The translations under genes were made by a program, and so were the position numbers. The notes below the pieces were generated by a model. It searched no databases. It saw nothing but the letters and a program-made list of their open reading frames with translations, and had not been told where the DNA came from. A stretch of 64,000 nucleotides of DNA from Apostichopus japonicus (taxonomy: Eukaryota > Echinodermata > Holothuroidea > Aspidochirotida > Stichopodidae), in assembly GCF_037975245.1 (NCBI RefSeq), contig NC_092579.1, positions 3,372,001 to 3,436,000 of the forward strand, in the 5' to 3' direction. This document shows, in pieces, positions 1-11,595 of this stretch (position 1 is the first letter of the stretch; each line of letters starts with the position of its first letter).

Positions 1-462
1 GAGTTTTTTGAATGTGGTATATGGTAAGTTGGTAACTTAACTGTTCTTTTTAAGGTAAAAGATATAGTCATGGTCTATTTAAATTTGGGCCGGTGGTTCA
101 GTTTTATCCTTCAACTAAACATGCTGTCCTCGAGTGTTTTGATCAAATTCCGAGATTGTAAAAGTCTTGGGTCAAATCAGTCGAAGTAGGGGGGAAATTT
201 TCCCAACTTCGCGCTTGCATGCATTAAATTTTACTGTATTATCCCGATAAATGCTTGGAACGATTTTTTTATCAAAGCGTGTGGAGAATCTCCCATTTAA
301 CAATCATATATGTAAATATTGACATATGTAGGTCTAGAGAACTCTATGGGTGACCAAGGCCGCGATTACTGATGGTCAATTCCTTAGTGTCCATTTTAAG
401 TATTTATCATATTCACCTGTATAATTATCAAAATGACATATACGTTTGCGTGTATGCTCTAC

Positions 463-1108
463 TAGCAGCTGCAGCCAGCTGGAGGCACTGCAGAGAGTAA
501 GTGAAAAGTTATTTTATTTGTGAATGCTGAATCAGAGTATAAGTACTCTAATTTATCTATGTATAAAAGGGTTCAAATTCAGGCCTCGTAAATTCCTCTT
601 AAAAGTAATCGCCATTTGGCGACCGTTACTAAAAAACTAACTGACCAAACCTCAACATTCACTCGCCACAACGATTGCTGTTCAAGACGTCTTACTTATG
701 GTATAGTACATATCTACAACAGCAATACTCTCTGTAAATTAAAGTAAGGCGGATACATTGTGCTACGTAATTGCACACTGAAAAAATATATTTCTGTGCA
801 GTATGAAATTTAAACTTTTTCCACGAAAAATAAGTGATGAACAAAGTAAAACATGTCGCAGAACACCCAATGTATATTGCTTGATCAGATTGTACTGTGA
901 ATAAGAGACAAAAGTTAATCAGTATAAAACGAAGCTTGTTATCTTGTTTCCAAGAAATTACGCAAAGCAAAAGTTTGAATTTTAATTGTAGTGTAACCTT
1001 GTAAAAATCAAGTTAATATTTCTTAGACATTGTTTCCTTTTGAAAGTATAACCGGGGGCCTCACAGCACTTGTAGCCCAGGGGTCTACAAAATCTTAATC
1101 CGGCTCTG
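463..1108. mobile_element. hAT-like non-autonomous element, left-truncated (copy A)
   Basis: The right terminus reads TTAATCCGGCTCTG, ending at 1108, and is followed by TATGTGTG. The same element in copy B (11596-12306) keeps both ends. Here the left terminus is missing because about 0.8 kb is deleted just after 'ctctactag' at about 462. It has no coding capacity. Its presence in both units means it was there before the segmental duplication. Confidence 0.6.
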
Positions 1109-1409
1109 TATGTGTGTATAAATGTTTATCATTTCCGGCTCATGTTATGATTTTATTAGGGGGAAGGGAGATTGCCTAGCATGCGGCCACCCCCTCCTCC
1201 CCTCACCTCCCCTCCCAAAACATCCTATGATTGCGGGTCACGATTTAATTCACTTGCCGTCAAGAGCAAAAGGAATTCAACCTGGTCGTATCGATTCTGC
1301 TCACCGCCGTTTAATATACTGATTTCATCACTCGCAGTTACTATGTAACGTACTGTTAAAATTCCACTACATGCTTTTCTATTATGCAGATTTGATGTGA
1401 CGATTCAAA

Positions 1410-2243
1410 ATGGCCTCCTTTATTTCTGCAATTGAAATATTCGCCTCTAGTTATGACGAACGAGTAACACGAGAATGGATCCATAGACATTGGCCAAAGA
1501 CCTTAGCAATCAGCGTCCTATACATCATACTGGTCTTCTCTGGGAGACGCTGGATGGAAAAGAGAGAAAAATACAACCTCAGATGGGCTCTCACTCTTTG
1601 GTCTGCGTCTCTGGCGCTGTTTAGCATCATCGGTACTTGGTTTATGTTGGGGAGAGCAATCCACGATTTACGTATGTACGGGTTTCGACACACCATCTGC
1701 GACAACACCTTCTACTACACAGGACATGGTATTTGGTTGTATTGGTTCTGTTTGAGTAAAGTCGTGGAGTTGGGAGACACATTTTTCATCGTTGTTCGTA
1801 AACAAAAGTTGATGTTCCTCCACTGGTATCACCACGTGGCTACCTTAATCTTCACATGGTATGGATATGGCAATGAGATTGCACTCGGCATGTACTTTGC
1901 AGGCATCAACTTTGCTATTCACTCCTTCATGTACTCCTACTACGCTATTCGTGCATCTGGATTAGTGCGCATGCCTCGGCAAGTCAACGTCACGATTACG
2001 TCATTGCAACTTTTGCAGATGGTGTTTGGAGTATACGTTAATATCTACGCATACAGTGAGCTGTTGAACAGTCGTCCATGCAATAATAACTTGTCCAGTA
2101 TATATTTTTCTTTCGTCATGTACTTCAGCTATGTGGTTTTGTTTGCAAATTTCTTCTATCAGAACTACATGACCAAACAGAAGCATTCAGGGAAAGCCTA
2201 CACAAACGGGATAAATTTAACGGGCACCAAGAAAGAAACGTAA
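1410..2243 (+). CDS. Very-long-chain fatty acid elongase, ELOVL6/ELOVL3 type (copy 1)
   Basis: 277-residue ER membrane condensing enzyme. In this family it joins malonyl-CoA to an acyl-CoA, the first and rate-limiting step of each elongation cycle. The diagnostic motifs are intact: KxxExxDT at residues 117-124 (K117, E120, D123, T124), the HxxHH box H138-W-Y-H141-H142, HxxMYxYY at 171-178, and TxxQxxQ at 197-203. Several hydrophobic segments fit the usual seven-helix fold. The C-terminus is KKET, a classic KKxx di-lysine ER-retrieval signal. The HWYHH box and the adjacent KQKL(M/I)FLHW block match ELOVL6/3 rather than ELOVL2/4/5. The coding region is one exon. A polypyrimidine tract with an AG at 1388-1389 lies just upstream, so a 5' UTR exon is expected further left. 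Substrate preference within ELOVL6/3 cannot be read from the sequence. Confidence 0.93.
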   Translation: MASFISAIEIFASSYDERVTREWIHRHWPKTLAISVLYIILVFSGRRWMEKREKYNLRWALTLWSASLALFSIIGTWFMLGRAIHDLRMYGFRHTICDNTFYYTGHGIWLYWFCLSKVVELGDTFFIVVRKQKLMFLHWYHHVATLIFTWYGYGNEIALGMYFAGINFAIHSFMYSYYAIRASGLVRMPRQVNVTITSLQLLQMVFGVYVNIYAYSELLNSRPCNNNLSSIYFSFVMYFSYVVLFANFFYQNYMTKQKHSGKAYTNGINLTGTKKET

Positions 2244-2660
2244 GAGTTTAGGGAGGCTTTAGTTTTAATCATATTAAGGCGGATCCACTGTAATTGACAA
2301 TTTCGACCAAAGCATCATTCTGTATTTCAAGGAAACGACATGATTGGGACCTTAAGAAACAATTAACACCCAAAATAATCAATGTGATCAGTATTTACCG
2401 CGATATGCGGCCTGTTTACCTCTAGATATGCATGTCTTAACCAGAGTTGTAGCAGTAGGAGGTTCAGGCGGTTTCTTGAATCAGGAACACCGGGTTCCGA
2501 CATATCAAGCCAACGGATCACAACTGCAAGTCCAGTAAGATCATACAGACAGACACACAGACACACAGAACATTGAGATTTTTCGATTTTGGCGTTGTGT
2601 CCTCGCCGTAACGTACGTGCACTTTCGTGTTTATTCGTCCTTGAGGGGCAAACATGGAGC

Positions 2661-2666
2661 AATAAA
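2661..2666 (+). promoter_or_regulatory. Candidate poly(A) signal, elongase copy 1
   Basis: AATAAA lies about 420 bases after the stop codon. The site at the place where copy B has AATAAA (13474) reads AATTAA here, so the two genes may use different polyadenylation sites. Confidence 0.35.
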
Positions 2667-2681
2667 ATGGAAGAGCGAAAT

Positions 2682-2829
2682 ATGTTGAGACTAGTTGAGA
2701 CTAGTGGAACACTAGTAGTTGTTACTCAGAGTTTCACGCGTTGAGCCATTTTTGTCTGATGATCGCTCAACGCGTGAAACTCTGAGTAACAACTATTAGT
2801 GTTCCACTAGTCTCAACTAGTCTCAACAT
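2682..2829. repeat. Near-perfect foldback hairpin, 64-bp arms
   Basis: The left arm (2682-2745) is the reverse complement of the right arm (2766-2829) with one mismatch, around a 20-base loop. Each arm contains the direct sub-repeat GTTGAGACTA. It is absent from the equivalent place in copy B (about 13700), so it arose or was inserted in copy A only. It could be a foldback MITE, or a hairpin formed by template switching. No clear target duplication is visible. Confidence 0.8.
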
Positions 2830-2848
2830 CATCAATCATCAATATCAT

Positions 2849-2850
<2 letters not shown>

Positions 2851-2881
<31 letters not shown>
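2851..2881. repeat. TA dinucleotide microsatellite (copy A)
   Basis: About 15 TA units, preceded by short ATC-rich repeats. The same locus in copy B is much longer and is split by a Penelope-like element. Confidence 0.9.
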
Positions 2882-2882
<1 letters not shown>

Positions 2883-4012
2883 CCGTGAAAAATATGTATA
2901 TTTTTGTAAATACATATATTTACAAATATACATTTTGGATAAGAATGTATATTATGTTAAAAAGCATATATTTGTAAATATATATAGTTTGGTAACAATA
3001 TATATTTGTAAATATATGAAGCTAAAGTTCGCAGACCCTTTAGATCTATTTTAAGTCAAGTTCGTTTTATCAGTAAATATTAAAGTCCAGAGACAAAGTT
3101 AGATAAGAAACGATTGGATTTATAAATAGAATTAGAATATCTCAATCACAAAATGAAAATCAGTTGACAAAGCTATCATTAAAAACGAATCTCAAAACCA
3201 CGTAATTATTTACAGTCCTTCACCATTTTATAACTTTTTTAAAGTTTTTTAAAATAACAACAGCGAATTTTGGTCTATTTTTGTTTCACAAGATTCGAGC
3301 CATTGAAACTAAAAAGGGGTTTCCTTTTGTTAAGAACATAACAGCAACAGTAATAATTGATGATGCTTTCCCACATGCTACTTTTAATAGTTTGCACGCG
3401 AGATGGTCTTTGGTAAGCGAATGTTGAACGATGTTTCTCGACATTTTGGAAATAGTATACCTACTTTGGTATGGATCATAATTATGTTCTACATGCGACA
3501 AGGTACAATACTCATTTTTCCTACATTTATTCATCCAAACAGACATGTATTCAGATATATCATAAGCGTGATAAGGAGCAATATAACCATCAGTTATGCT
3601 TTGTTTGCTTCGTTATGTCTTGTTTCCATATATATAAAATTCACGTCGATCAATACGTTCAAAATGTGATCGTACACGCCCCCCCCCCCCCAAAGAAAAT
3701 ACAGGTATCTGTATATGTTTGAATATGTAAACATAAAAGCTATAAAGATGAAGTGGGATATAAACTTAATTTCAATACTTACGGACAATTAAAACACTAA
3801 GCTGTCAGTCCATGGACGGTTTTACTTCTAGGCCACATTTTCTACAATTGATCCTTCAAACATCAAAGGGTTTTCTATGAAAGTGGCTGAACTAGTTTTA
3901 AAAAAATCACTCGGCCTTGAGAAACTCCCTGTGTGCTCCTCTGTGTGTGGTTTTCATCTGGGTATTTAGGAAACCCTTAGTATGATTCCCCTCCAGAGGT
4001 TATAAAAAAACC
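2882..4012. other. Non-coding spacer in copy A
   Basis: AT-rich sequence with an interrupted TA/TTTGTAAATA repeat (2882-3020) and a poly-C run at about 3680. Most of it has a counterpart in copy B (14985-16400). I see no gene; open frames here are short and lack recognisable domains. Confidence 0.5.
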
Positions 4013-4166
4013 TTATGTAATTCCCATCAAGTGGTTATAGTATAACCCTATTTGAGGGTCTCGAGTGGTTGCAGCAAGTCAAGGCTCCTTTATGTAATTC
4101 CCATCAAGTGATTATAGTATAACCCTTTTTGAGAGCCTCGAGTGGTTGCAGTAAATCAAGGCTCCC
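4013..4166. repeat. 77-bp direct tandem duplication
   Basis: Two adjacent units starting at 4013 and 4090 share the TTATGTAATTCCCATCAAGT start and the GAGTGGTTGCAG core. Copy B has only one unit near 16680-16760, so the duplication is specific to copy A. Confidence 0.75.
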
Positions 4167-5119
4167 TACCGGGAAACCTTTCTGTGATTTTAATCTATGT
4201 TATCCCCTCGTGTGGTTATAAAAAAGGGTCCTGTAAGCCCGCCCTCTACTCTCCCTCTTAGTGATTGTAAAAGGTCTTATTTCATTCCCATCGAGTGGTT
4301 CAAGGACAAACGTGACGTGCACAGGATTTCAAATGTGTTTGGCGGGGAGGGTTGGGGCACACTTCCAGAATCACACGACTGATTTACGTAAAGATTGATC
4401 TGTTTTAGAAATGGTAGGGGAAATGAAGGATGTTACAAAGGGGGTATGACCCTGGGATAGTTGAAGCTGGCTCCAATATCGCAGGTATGGCGGTCTTCTC
4501 CCCTCCCCCTCCCGTCCTTCCAGAATGAAAAAAAAATAAGAAGTCATTCTGAGGTTGATTTAGACCGTAAATTAGTTCTATAATAAGCTCTAAACCCAAG
4601 GATCGTGCTGATATCTTGATTGTGTGTGTATATGTGTTATTGAAACGGGGGTGTACACTCCTAGTAGTGGTCTAATTCTTCAAGAGTTGAATGTTGATAA
4701 ATCCCCGGCTGAACCATCCCCTTCCCCCTCCCCCTCCCAAACTGACGGTGGAACATGGGCCTTGTTCCTCTCCACTCCTTCGCGCTCGCCTCTGGCTTAA
4801 TTGCCCAACAATCTATTTTGGTTGATTTCCAACTTTGATCTGGCTTTGGTCAGTTGTTTTTTACGTTAATCATTGTAATCTTATCGTAAACACAATTTGA
4901 ACTCCGCGAAGCGCAATGAAGTACCACCGATGAGCTTTGTTCTCTGCTATGTTAATATAAATTGAGCTATATAAGTGTGTGGTTAGTTTCATCTAACAAT
5001 AGTAAACATTAAACATTGTACTAACCTCAGATACACATATGTTAGTATAGGTGATATATCAATGGTTAAAGTAGTGGGCATAGACTAAAAATAGAACATA
5101 TCAAACAGAAAAAATACCA

Positions 5120-6140
5120 ATTTAGTAACGACCTTCCGTTTGTATTGGTAGATAGCGCAATCAGATAGAGTATCAGTATAAGTTATGTATAAATACCCCT
5201 ATTCCAAGGACTATAAGCTAGCACACAATGTAGAATATAATGGTCAATATATTTAGTTTTGCTGCTTTGTCAGTTTTCGAATGCAGACCACCTGGAAGAC
5301 TAGTTCTCTTCCTTCATCCCCAGAAATTCAAGTATCTTTATATTTCAGTAGCGACCTTCCGTTTGTATCTGTAGATAGTGCAAACATGAATTCAAATATA
5401 GAAACAGCATAGATAAGGAGCAATATAATCATCAGTTATGTTTTGTTTTGTTTTGTTTTTTGCTTCAGGATTAAGCGATTCAGTTTTCTGTTCATCTTTA
5501 CATTTCGTAACAACCTTCTGATTGTATTTGTAGATATAGTGTAATCAGAGAGTTCAATAACTTAGAAGTTAAATGTAAACAAATCTCTAGTCCAAGGATT
5601 GAGGTAACATATACGTATAAACGAACAGCTGTAGCGATCATGATCAATTGCTTCTCGGATTATAACATAATCATTTGTGAAGTCAGAGGAGATCCAGTAC
5701 CCTTCCTTTCCCTCCCGCCTTTGACTATCTTCTGCCTTCTCTGCATCATAATAGAGCTAAGGTTAACTTTGATTATTGGAAAAGACCTTGGGTATTGTAT
5801 TGACAGGTAACGCAATCAGATAGGAACAGTAGAAGCTTATTATAAATACAAATAATCCAAAGATCAGTGCTCTAGGGTGTCGCTTTTTTTCCAGAGCAGA
5901 GGAGGTCGCGTACCCTTCTCTTTCCTGCCCACCCCCTATCTAGCTCTTCCCATCACTCTCTTCTGCCGGCCTTCATCAGAACAAAATGCAAGTATGTTTA
6001 TTTTTTAGTAGCGACCTTCCGTTTATGATTGTAGATAGTGCAGACATGTATTCATATATAGAAACAGCATAGAAAAGGAACAATATAATCATCAGTTATG
6101 TTTTGTTTGCTTCAGGAGTAAGCAATTCAGTTTTAATGTT
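5120..6140. repeat. Array of a degenerate GCGACCTTCCGTTT module (copy A)
   Basis: About five spaced copies of a module beginning near 5131, 5349, 5507, 5780 and 6010. Each has a GACCTTCCG(T/A)TTGTAT core, then a TGTAGATA block, and often a tail such as AGCAATATAATCATCAGTTA. C-rich tracts separate several of them. No open frame explains the conservation. The module does not match a repeat family I recognise. Confidence 0.6.
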
Positions 6141-6479
6141 AAGTGGGAGAACGTTACCCTCCATACACCCCACTCACCCTCCCTCCCCGCCCCTTCTACC
6201 ACCATCTATGCATCAATACCTCAAGCCACCATATATATGAAATTCACGTCTATCAGTACGGTCAAAATGTGATCGTACATGCCCCCCCCCCCCCACGCCA
6301 AATATACCGCATACAAGTATTTATATATGTTGGAATATGTAAGCATAAAAACTATAAAGATGACGTGGGATACAAACTAGAGTTTATTACTTTATAGACC
6401 GTTCAAATGTTCTGCTGTCAGTCGAAAGACGGTTTTATTTCCATGCCACATTATCGTTTAAACATCTAAGGCTTATCTA

Positions 6480-7046
6480 TGGAAGATTATTAGATAGGAA
6501 TCGAGTTTGGCCTATAAGATATCAATCAGGTTTGGTTTATTAGACAGGTACATGTTAGTATTTAAGGCAATTGTCAGGTATGGTTATTAGGCATTTATCA
6601 GGTTTGGTTTATTAGTCAGAAATCAGGTTTGGTTTATTAGATAGGTATCGAGTTTGGTTATGAGCCTGACAGAAATCAAGTTTGTTTTATTTGACATGAA
6701 TGAGGTTTGACTCATTACAAAGTGACAGGTCTGTATAGTAAGGCATATAGCAGGTTTGGTTTACTAGTCAGGAATCAGGTTTGGTTTCATTAGATGGCAT
6801 CCAGTTTGGTTATGAGAATGACAGGAATCAGATTTGTTTAATTTGACATGAATCAGGTTTGGTTATTAGTCAGGAATCAGGTTTGGTTTATTAGATAGGA
6901 ATCGAGTTTGGTTATGAGCCTGACAGAAATCAGGTTTGTTTTATTTGACATGAATCAGGTTTGACTCATTACACAGTGACCGGTCTGTATTGTTAGGCAT
7001 ATATCAGGTTTGGTTTATTAGTCAGGAATCAGGTTTGGTTTGTTAG
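6480..7046. repeat. Degenerate AATCAGGTTTGGTTTATTAG minisatellite
   Basis: A unit of about 20-25 bases is repeated across this stretch, with a higher-order period of about 252 bases (the block at 6640 recurs at 6892). The array is missing from copy B, where the flanks nearly join at 18905-18935. A hAT-like element interrupts it at 7047, and a short remnant continues at 8386-8430. Confidence 0.8.
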
Positions 7047-8385
7047 CAGGGGCGTATCCAGGATTTTCCAATAGGGGGGGGGGGGCGCCAGGCATGAATG
7101 ATCGCCGTCCTGGGGGATGGGTCTAAGGGGAGGGGTGTACAATTTGTGCTTTCAAAGAAGGGCTGAAATGCAAAAATGGTGTCATATGCATGGGCGGCGA
7201 TCCGTACTTCCGAGTGGGGGGGGGGATATGACCTTGTTGGCTATCTAAGCGTAGCGCCACCATGAGTTGGCGCGAAGCGTACAAGAAAATTTTGGGATTA
7301 ACAAACCCTCTAGATGGCCGGAAACGGCACTTCCCGAGGTTTCCAAGCGGCATATACCCAACTTTAAAATAGGGATGTCATGTCCGAAATATCTCATAAT
7401 CAGGATCCAAAATACTTTTTTTTTAATTTCGGGTGTTATTTTGGGAAAATTGCCCCTGTCAATCTTGTTTCAGGCGCAACGTTAGAATGTTCGAGAGCTC
7501 TGCTATATTATTCGATGAAGAAAATGGCCTCATGCAGGCTATTATAGGCCTATACACATGCAATACACAATTACACATAGTTACATTCCTAGGTACCGAT
7601 TGCTAGGGCATCCAGGTGAAACGTGTATTAAGCATTACCCTGGTTACATGAGATTCTCAGCTGTTCGAGGGAACATGTACGTGTGTAGGCCTACTATAGG
7701 GCCTATATGAATACTATGAGGGTGCATATATGTACTATATCAATACCGTGGGCGCAATAATACATTTTGTTGCTATAGGGCCAATGAAGCCTACAGTCAA
7801 CTATTTTTGCTTTATAAAGACGCTTTATTTGAAAAGATCGCACTGCGTTTATGGTAGGCGAGAAATGAAGCTAAAAAAGAGCCGTACATTAACGAAGATG
7901 CATAAATGTAGGCATGAAAATATTCTTATCCCTGGCATTTGGTGGGGGGGGGGGGATATGGTGCATTACATCCCCTCCACCCATTTTCATGGGGGATATA
8001 TCCCCCCCTCCACCCAGGATCGCCGCCCATGGCCATATGTGATCCATTTTTCGACCTTAATAATAAGCAACATTTCCAGTAAATATGGACACAAAATGCA
8101 CAATTTAGTATGGCTGGCATGTCATTTAGTGTTTATAGTGACAATACAAACACAATTACCATCTATTTTTCTAAAACTATTATGCCGCCGAACTTCGCCA
8201 GAACCTTTTTTTGGCAAACAAAAAATAAAGCATACGGGAGGGGGGGGGGGGTGAGCGATCACCGACGTCTCACATAAAGGTCGTCATCAATTTTTTTTTT
8301 TTTTTTTTTTTGCTAAACTTTTTTTTGGTGACGGCCAATAGGGGGGGGGGCGCGCGCCTGTTGCGCCCCCCTGGATACCCCCCTG
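7047..8385. mobile_element. hAT-like non-autonomous element, 1339 bp
   Basis: Left end CAGGGGCGTATCCAGG; right end CCTGGATACCCCCCTG, giving terminal inverted repeats of about 16 bases. Flanking GTTAG occurs on both sides (7042-7046 and 8386-8390), a shorter match than the 8 bp expected for hAT. The interior shares a block ('ctatctaagcgtagcgcc' and following) with the MITEs at 30811 and 32414, so all three belong to one family. It contains poly-G, poly-C and poly-T runs and no transposase frame. Copy B lacks the element. Confidence 0.7.
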
Positions 8386-8575
8386 GTTAGACAGGTTTGT
8401 TAAATTATTAAATACGAAGCAAATTTGGTTTGTTTTAGGCTGTTATTTATTCTGTGTTATCATATACAGTGACAACTTGCTACCAAATGACTTCGGACCT
8501 AGCGCTATATATTTGTGCTACTATTACTTAGGGTTATGGACACACCGGGACAAAACTAAACACATATATCATTGG

Positions 8576-9621
8576 CAGGGTTGTCACCACGCCGGGCGGC
8601 GCCGGGCGGTGCTACCCAGCTCTCAAAATTTCCGCCCGGTATACTCAAGGTCAATTTCAGCCTTACCGCCCGGCACCAATTAGCCTACAGTACCGCCAAT
8701 AAGTAACTTGGTAAAGATTAGCGCGATTCAGTGCAAAACGCAGCTTAACTGTAATTAACCCCGCTCCAAATAAGGGAACGCTACTTTCCCCGCACTCCAA
8801 ATAAAGGAACGCAAATTCCCCTCGCTCGCTATTCACCACCGACACAATGGGAGGGAACCGATCGATACAACGCTATTCATAGCGTGGAGGTAGCGTAAAC
8901 CGATCGCTTGTAACCAACACAGGTTATATGCATCACAATTGTTTGTTGTAAACATCCAGAGTAGGCCTACAAGTACGAAGTTTACGAACTTTGAAAGAAA
9001 GTTTTAAACGAGAATAGTTTCGTGTTGAAGGGCAAAACCTTTCTATACGTGTTTATTTTATTCCCCGATATGTTCTGGTTACCAGAAGTAATAAAAAGCC
9101 TTATCCTTTCGGGGTAACATATCATTTTAAATAGTAACATTAGGCTAGGAAACGTTGCACTGAGTACTGTTCTAAAAACATGTCGAGACAAGACTCGGTG
9201 CTTTGGATTCTGTTCGCTGTTTCGCTATGTAGAGACGTTCCACTGCGAATCGTTTCTTAGCGATTTGCCAAGTTTAACTAAGAACAAGTGTTTCACACAC
9301 ATTGTAAGAATGTTGTACAGTACTGTAGCATGCAATTAAATCACATAACACTGGGGTGAGTGATGAGGGGCTCTAAATTCCCAAAAATACCAAAAAAGAT
9401 CCCAGGAAAATTCAGTGATGCACATGAAAAAATAAAGGTATCTCAGGAGAATTTTGAGGACCAAAACCCTTTCTAAATGCCACCATTTTGCATGTAGGCA
9501 CCATCAGAATTTGAAAAATTTTCAAAATCCCCTTACACCCCTCCCCTTATACCCCTCCCCCCAGGACGCGGATCACTGTCACAAATTACCCGGCTCTAAA
9601 AATGGTCTGGTGACAACCCTG
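8576..9621. mobile_element. hAT non-autonomous DNA transposon with perfect target duplication, 1046 bp
   Basis: Terminal inverted repeats are CAGGGTTGTCACC (8576) and GGTGACAACCCTG (ending 9621). The 8-bp target duplication ATCATTGG sits at 8568-8575 and 9622-9629. Copy B has a single ATCATTGG at 19077-19084 with both flanks continuing, which is an empty site. CAGGG ends with an 8-bp duplication are diagnostic of the hAT superfamily. No transposase is encoded, so it must have been moved in trans. Confidence 0.92.
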
Positions 9622-9629
9622 ATCATTGG

Positions 9630-10990
9630 CCTATATATCATAGAGATAACTCTGATCAACAATTTCCCCAAACATGCTCTGGTGAACAACTTCCCCCAAA
9701 CAACTAAGAGTGATCGTAGTTAGGAGATACCACATGCTCAGGAGACGACCCCTCCGTCGATTTTAGATGTATTGCACTTGGCTCCGGGATCGGGGAGGTC
9801 GAAAACGATCCGGGGGAAGAAATCTCCCCCCCCCCTTCCAAATTTTAGACGTCAAAATGGTGCATTCCGAGGCACATTTAGACTATAAAATAAATCTTTA
9901 GTTAGGTTTAAATATACGGTTGTGCTGATATATCACTAAACGTTTGATTTTAGGTTTTAGGTTAAAAAGGGGTGTGGGCAGGGGTTGGGTTGGTGGGTGG
10001 CTGCACACTGTACTCCCTTGATCCACGTCTAGACTTGCATTATTATTGATTTATACCTGAAGAAATACTATAGGTCCAAAATAGAGCCTGGGATTTGCGT
10101 CAACCTCAAATAAATATTCACACCGATGATGGTGCATGTCAGACAGGAATGATCTTCTTCTGTTTTCTTCCTTTTTTTGGCTAAAAAGGTTGAAAGTTAA
10201 GTTAAAGCATTCTAAATTATTGGAGAAATAATAACACTTTAATGTGCTTCATCTTGTGATTCTCGAGTATCGACCGAAAGACATATTATCTGTGGATATA
10301 TGTTAATGTTACTGTTCTTTTTTGGGGGTGAAAGATGAAGTGATGGTCAATTTTGATTTGGGCCTGTGATTCAGTTTTATCCTTCAACTGAACTTGCTGT
10401 CCTTGATGCTTTCATCGAATTCCGAGATTGTAAAAGTCGATTCCATTTAGTGGTTTGGATTAAAATTGGACCTTCATACGTGGCAGCTGTATTAATGCAT
10501 TAAAAAAATCCAGCATTTATATCGAAACTTTGAAAGTGGATGGACAATTTGGGGAAGTATATTCTTTAATTGAACCATGTGTGTTACGATTAATTCGCAG
10601 ATAGTAGCAATTTGGAATGAATTGCATATCTAAGCGTGTGGAGTTTCTCCCATTTAACAATCTGATAGGTCAATATTGACATATATAGGTCTTGAGAACT
10701 CTATGGTTGACCAATTAGTTTGAAAATTAAACAACGCCGCGGTTACTGATGGTCAGTTCCTTAGTGTCCAGTGTCCAGTGTACAGTTATCGATCTGACAT
10801 ACTTGTGTGTATGCTCTACTAGTTGCGAAAAAAGGCTGAATGCCTGTGGTAAGTGACATAAGTTCCTACTAAGCGAGAGAAGCAGAATTTCTCTATACCT
10901 TTGAGCAATGTGACGGTTATAGGTAGGTAAAGGGCTCAAGTCGAAGCCCTTAGGAACCAGCACTGATATCCGATTAGTGAAGAACATATG
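9630..10990. other. Spacer at the A/B duplication junction
   Basis: It contains a G/C-run repeat fragment (about 9770-9960, with counterpart 19245-19450), the end of copy A at about 10042, and the start of copy B at about 10300. I see no gene. The upstream (first) exon of the second elongase may lie in copy B's left part but cannot be placed from the sequence alone. Confidence 0.4.
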
Positions 10991-11063
10991 GGAACATATT
11001 TCTTCGTAGGAACGTATTTCTTCGTAATGAACATATTTCTTCGTGGGAACATATTTCTTCGTA
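10991..11063. repeat. Four-unit 18-19 bp tandem repeat
   Basis: Four adjacent versions of GGAACATATTTCTTCGTA. They lie within the part of copy B that is missing from copy A. Confidence 0.8.
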
Positions 11064-11595
11064 ATTCAGATTTGGCCATTAGGCCGCATATATTGAGAAC
11101 TAACATAGAGATGATTTCTTTGTGTTTGGTACATACTTTTCTGTAAGTGTTATAGACTTATCTTGGTGTCAACTTTATCTACTCAAAACTCCAGTCCCCT
11201 ATATACATTGACTGTAGCCATGTGGTCATGACGGTGTTGTATACTCTATTTGCTTCAATCCCATCATATATACATTTGTTGCATGCACGCTACCTATATT
11301 ACATACATGGGTAGTCCTCTCTATACTCTTTATTTACTGTAGTGCTTGTTTGTGTATAGCACACACTTGTATTGTCGTAAAACATAGACCAAAGTATTTG
11401 TATCCTATTACTGGTAAATAGATTCTTTCGCTCTATTTCAGCCTAGTACACATATATAAACGGATTCTAGGCTGTATTAATGTTACACATATATATAAAC
11501 GGAGTATAGGTTACATTAAGTATACACATATATAACTATATGGTTTTCTATGGTTGAAGAAAAGGTACGTTAACTATTGTTGCTACGTATATGTG

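Larger units (their letters stand above)
1..10042. repeat. Tandem segmental duplication, copy A
   Basis: This stretch is collinear with 10300-19541 over most of its length, including an elongase gene, its 5' and 3' flanks and many short landmarks. Examples are the 'ccgagattgtaaaagtc' block near 151 and 10420, and the 'ccttgatccacgtctagac' block near 10017 and 19519 where similarity stops. The left end probably lies outside the window. Relative to copy B it has gained a foldback hairpin, a 77-bp tandem duplication, a minisatellite and two hAT-like elements. It lacks about 0.8 kb that copy B has at 10823-11625. Boundaries are by eye. Confidence 0.85.

Noticed and set aside
7730-8254. 174-codon plus-strand open frame
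   Set aside because: Lies wholly inside the 1339-bp hAT-like element, includes poly-G-coded glycine, and has no transposase motif.
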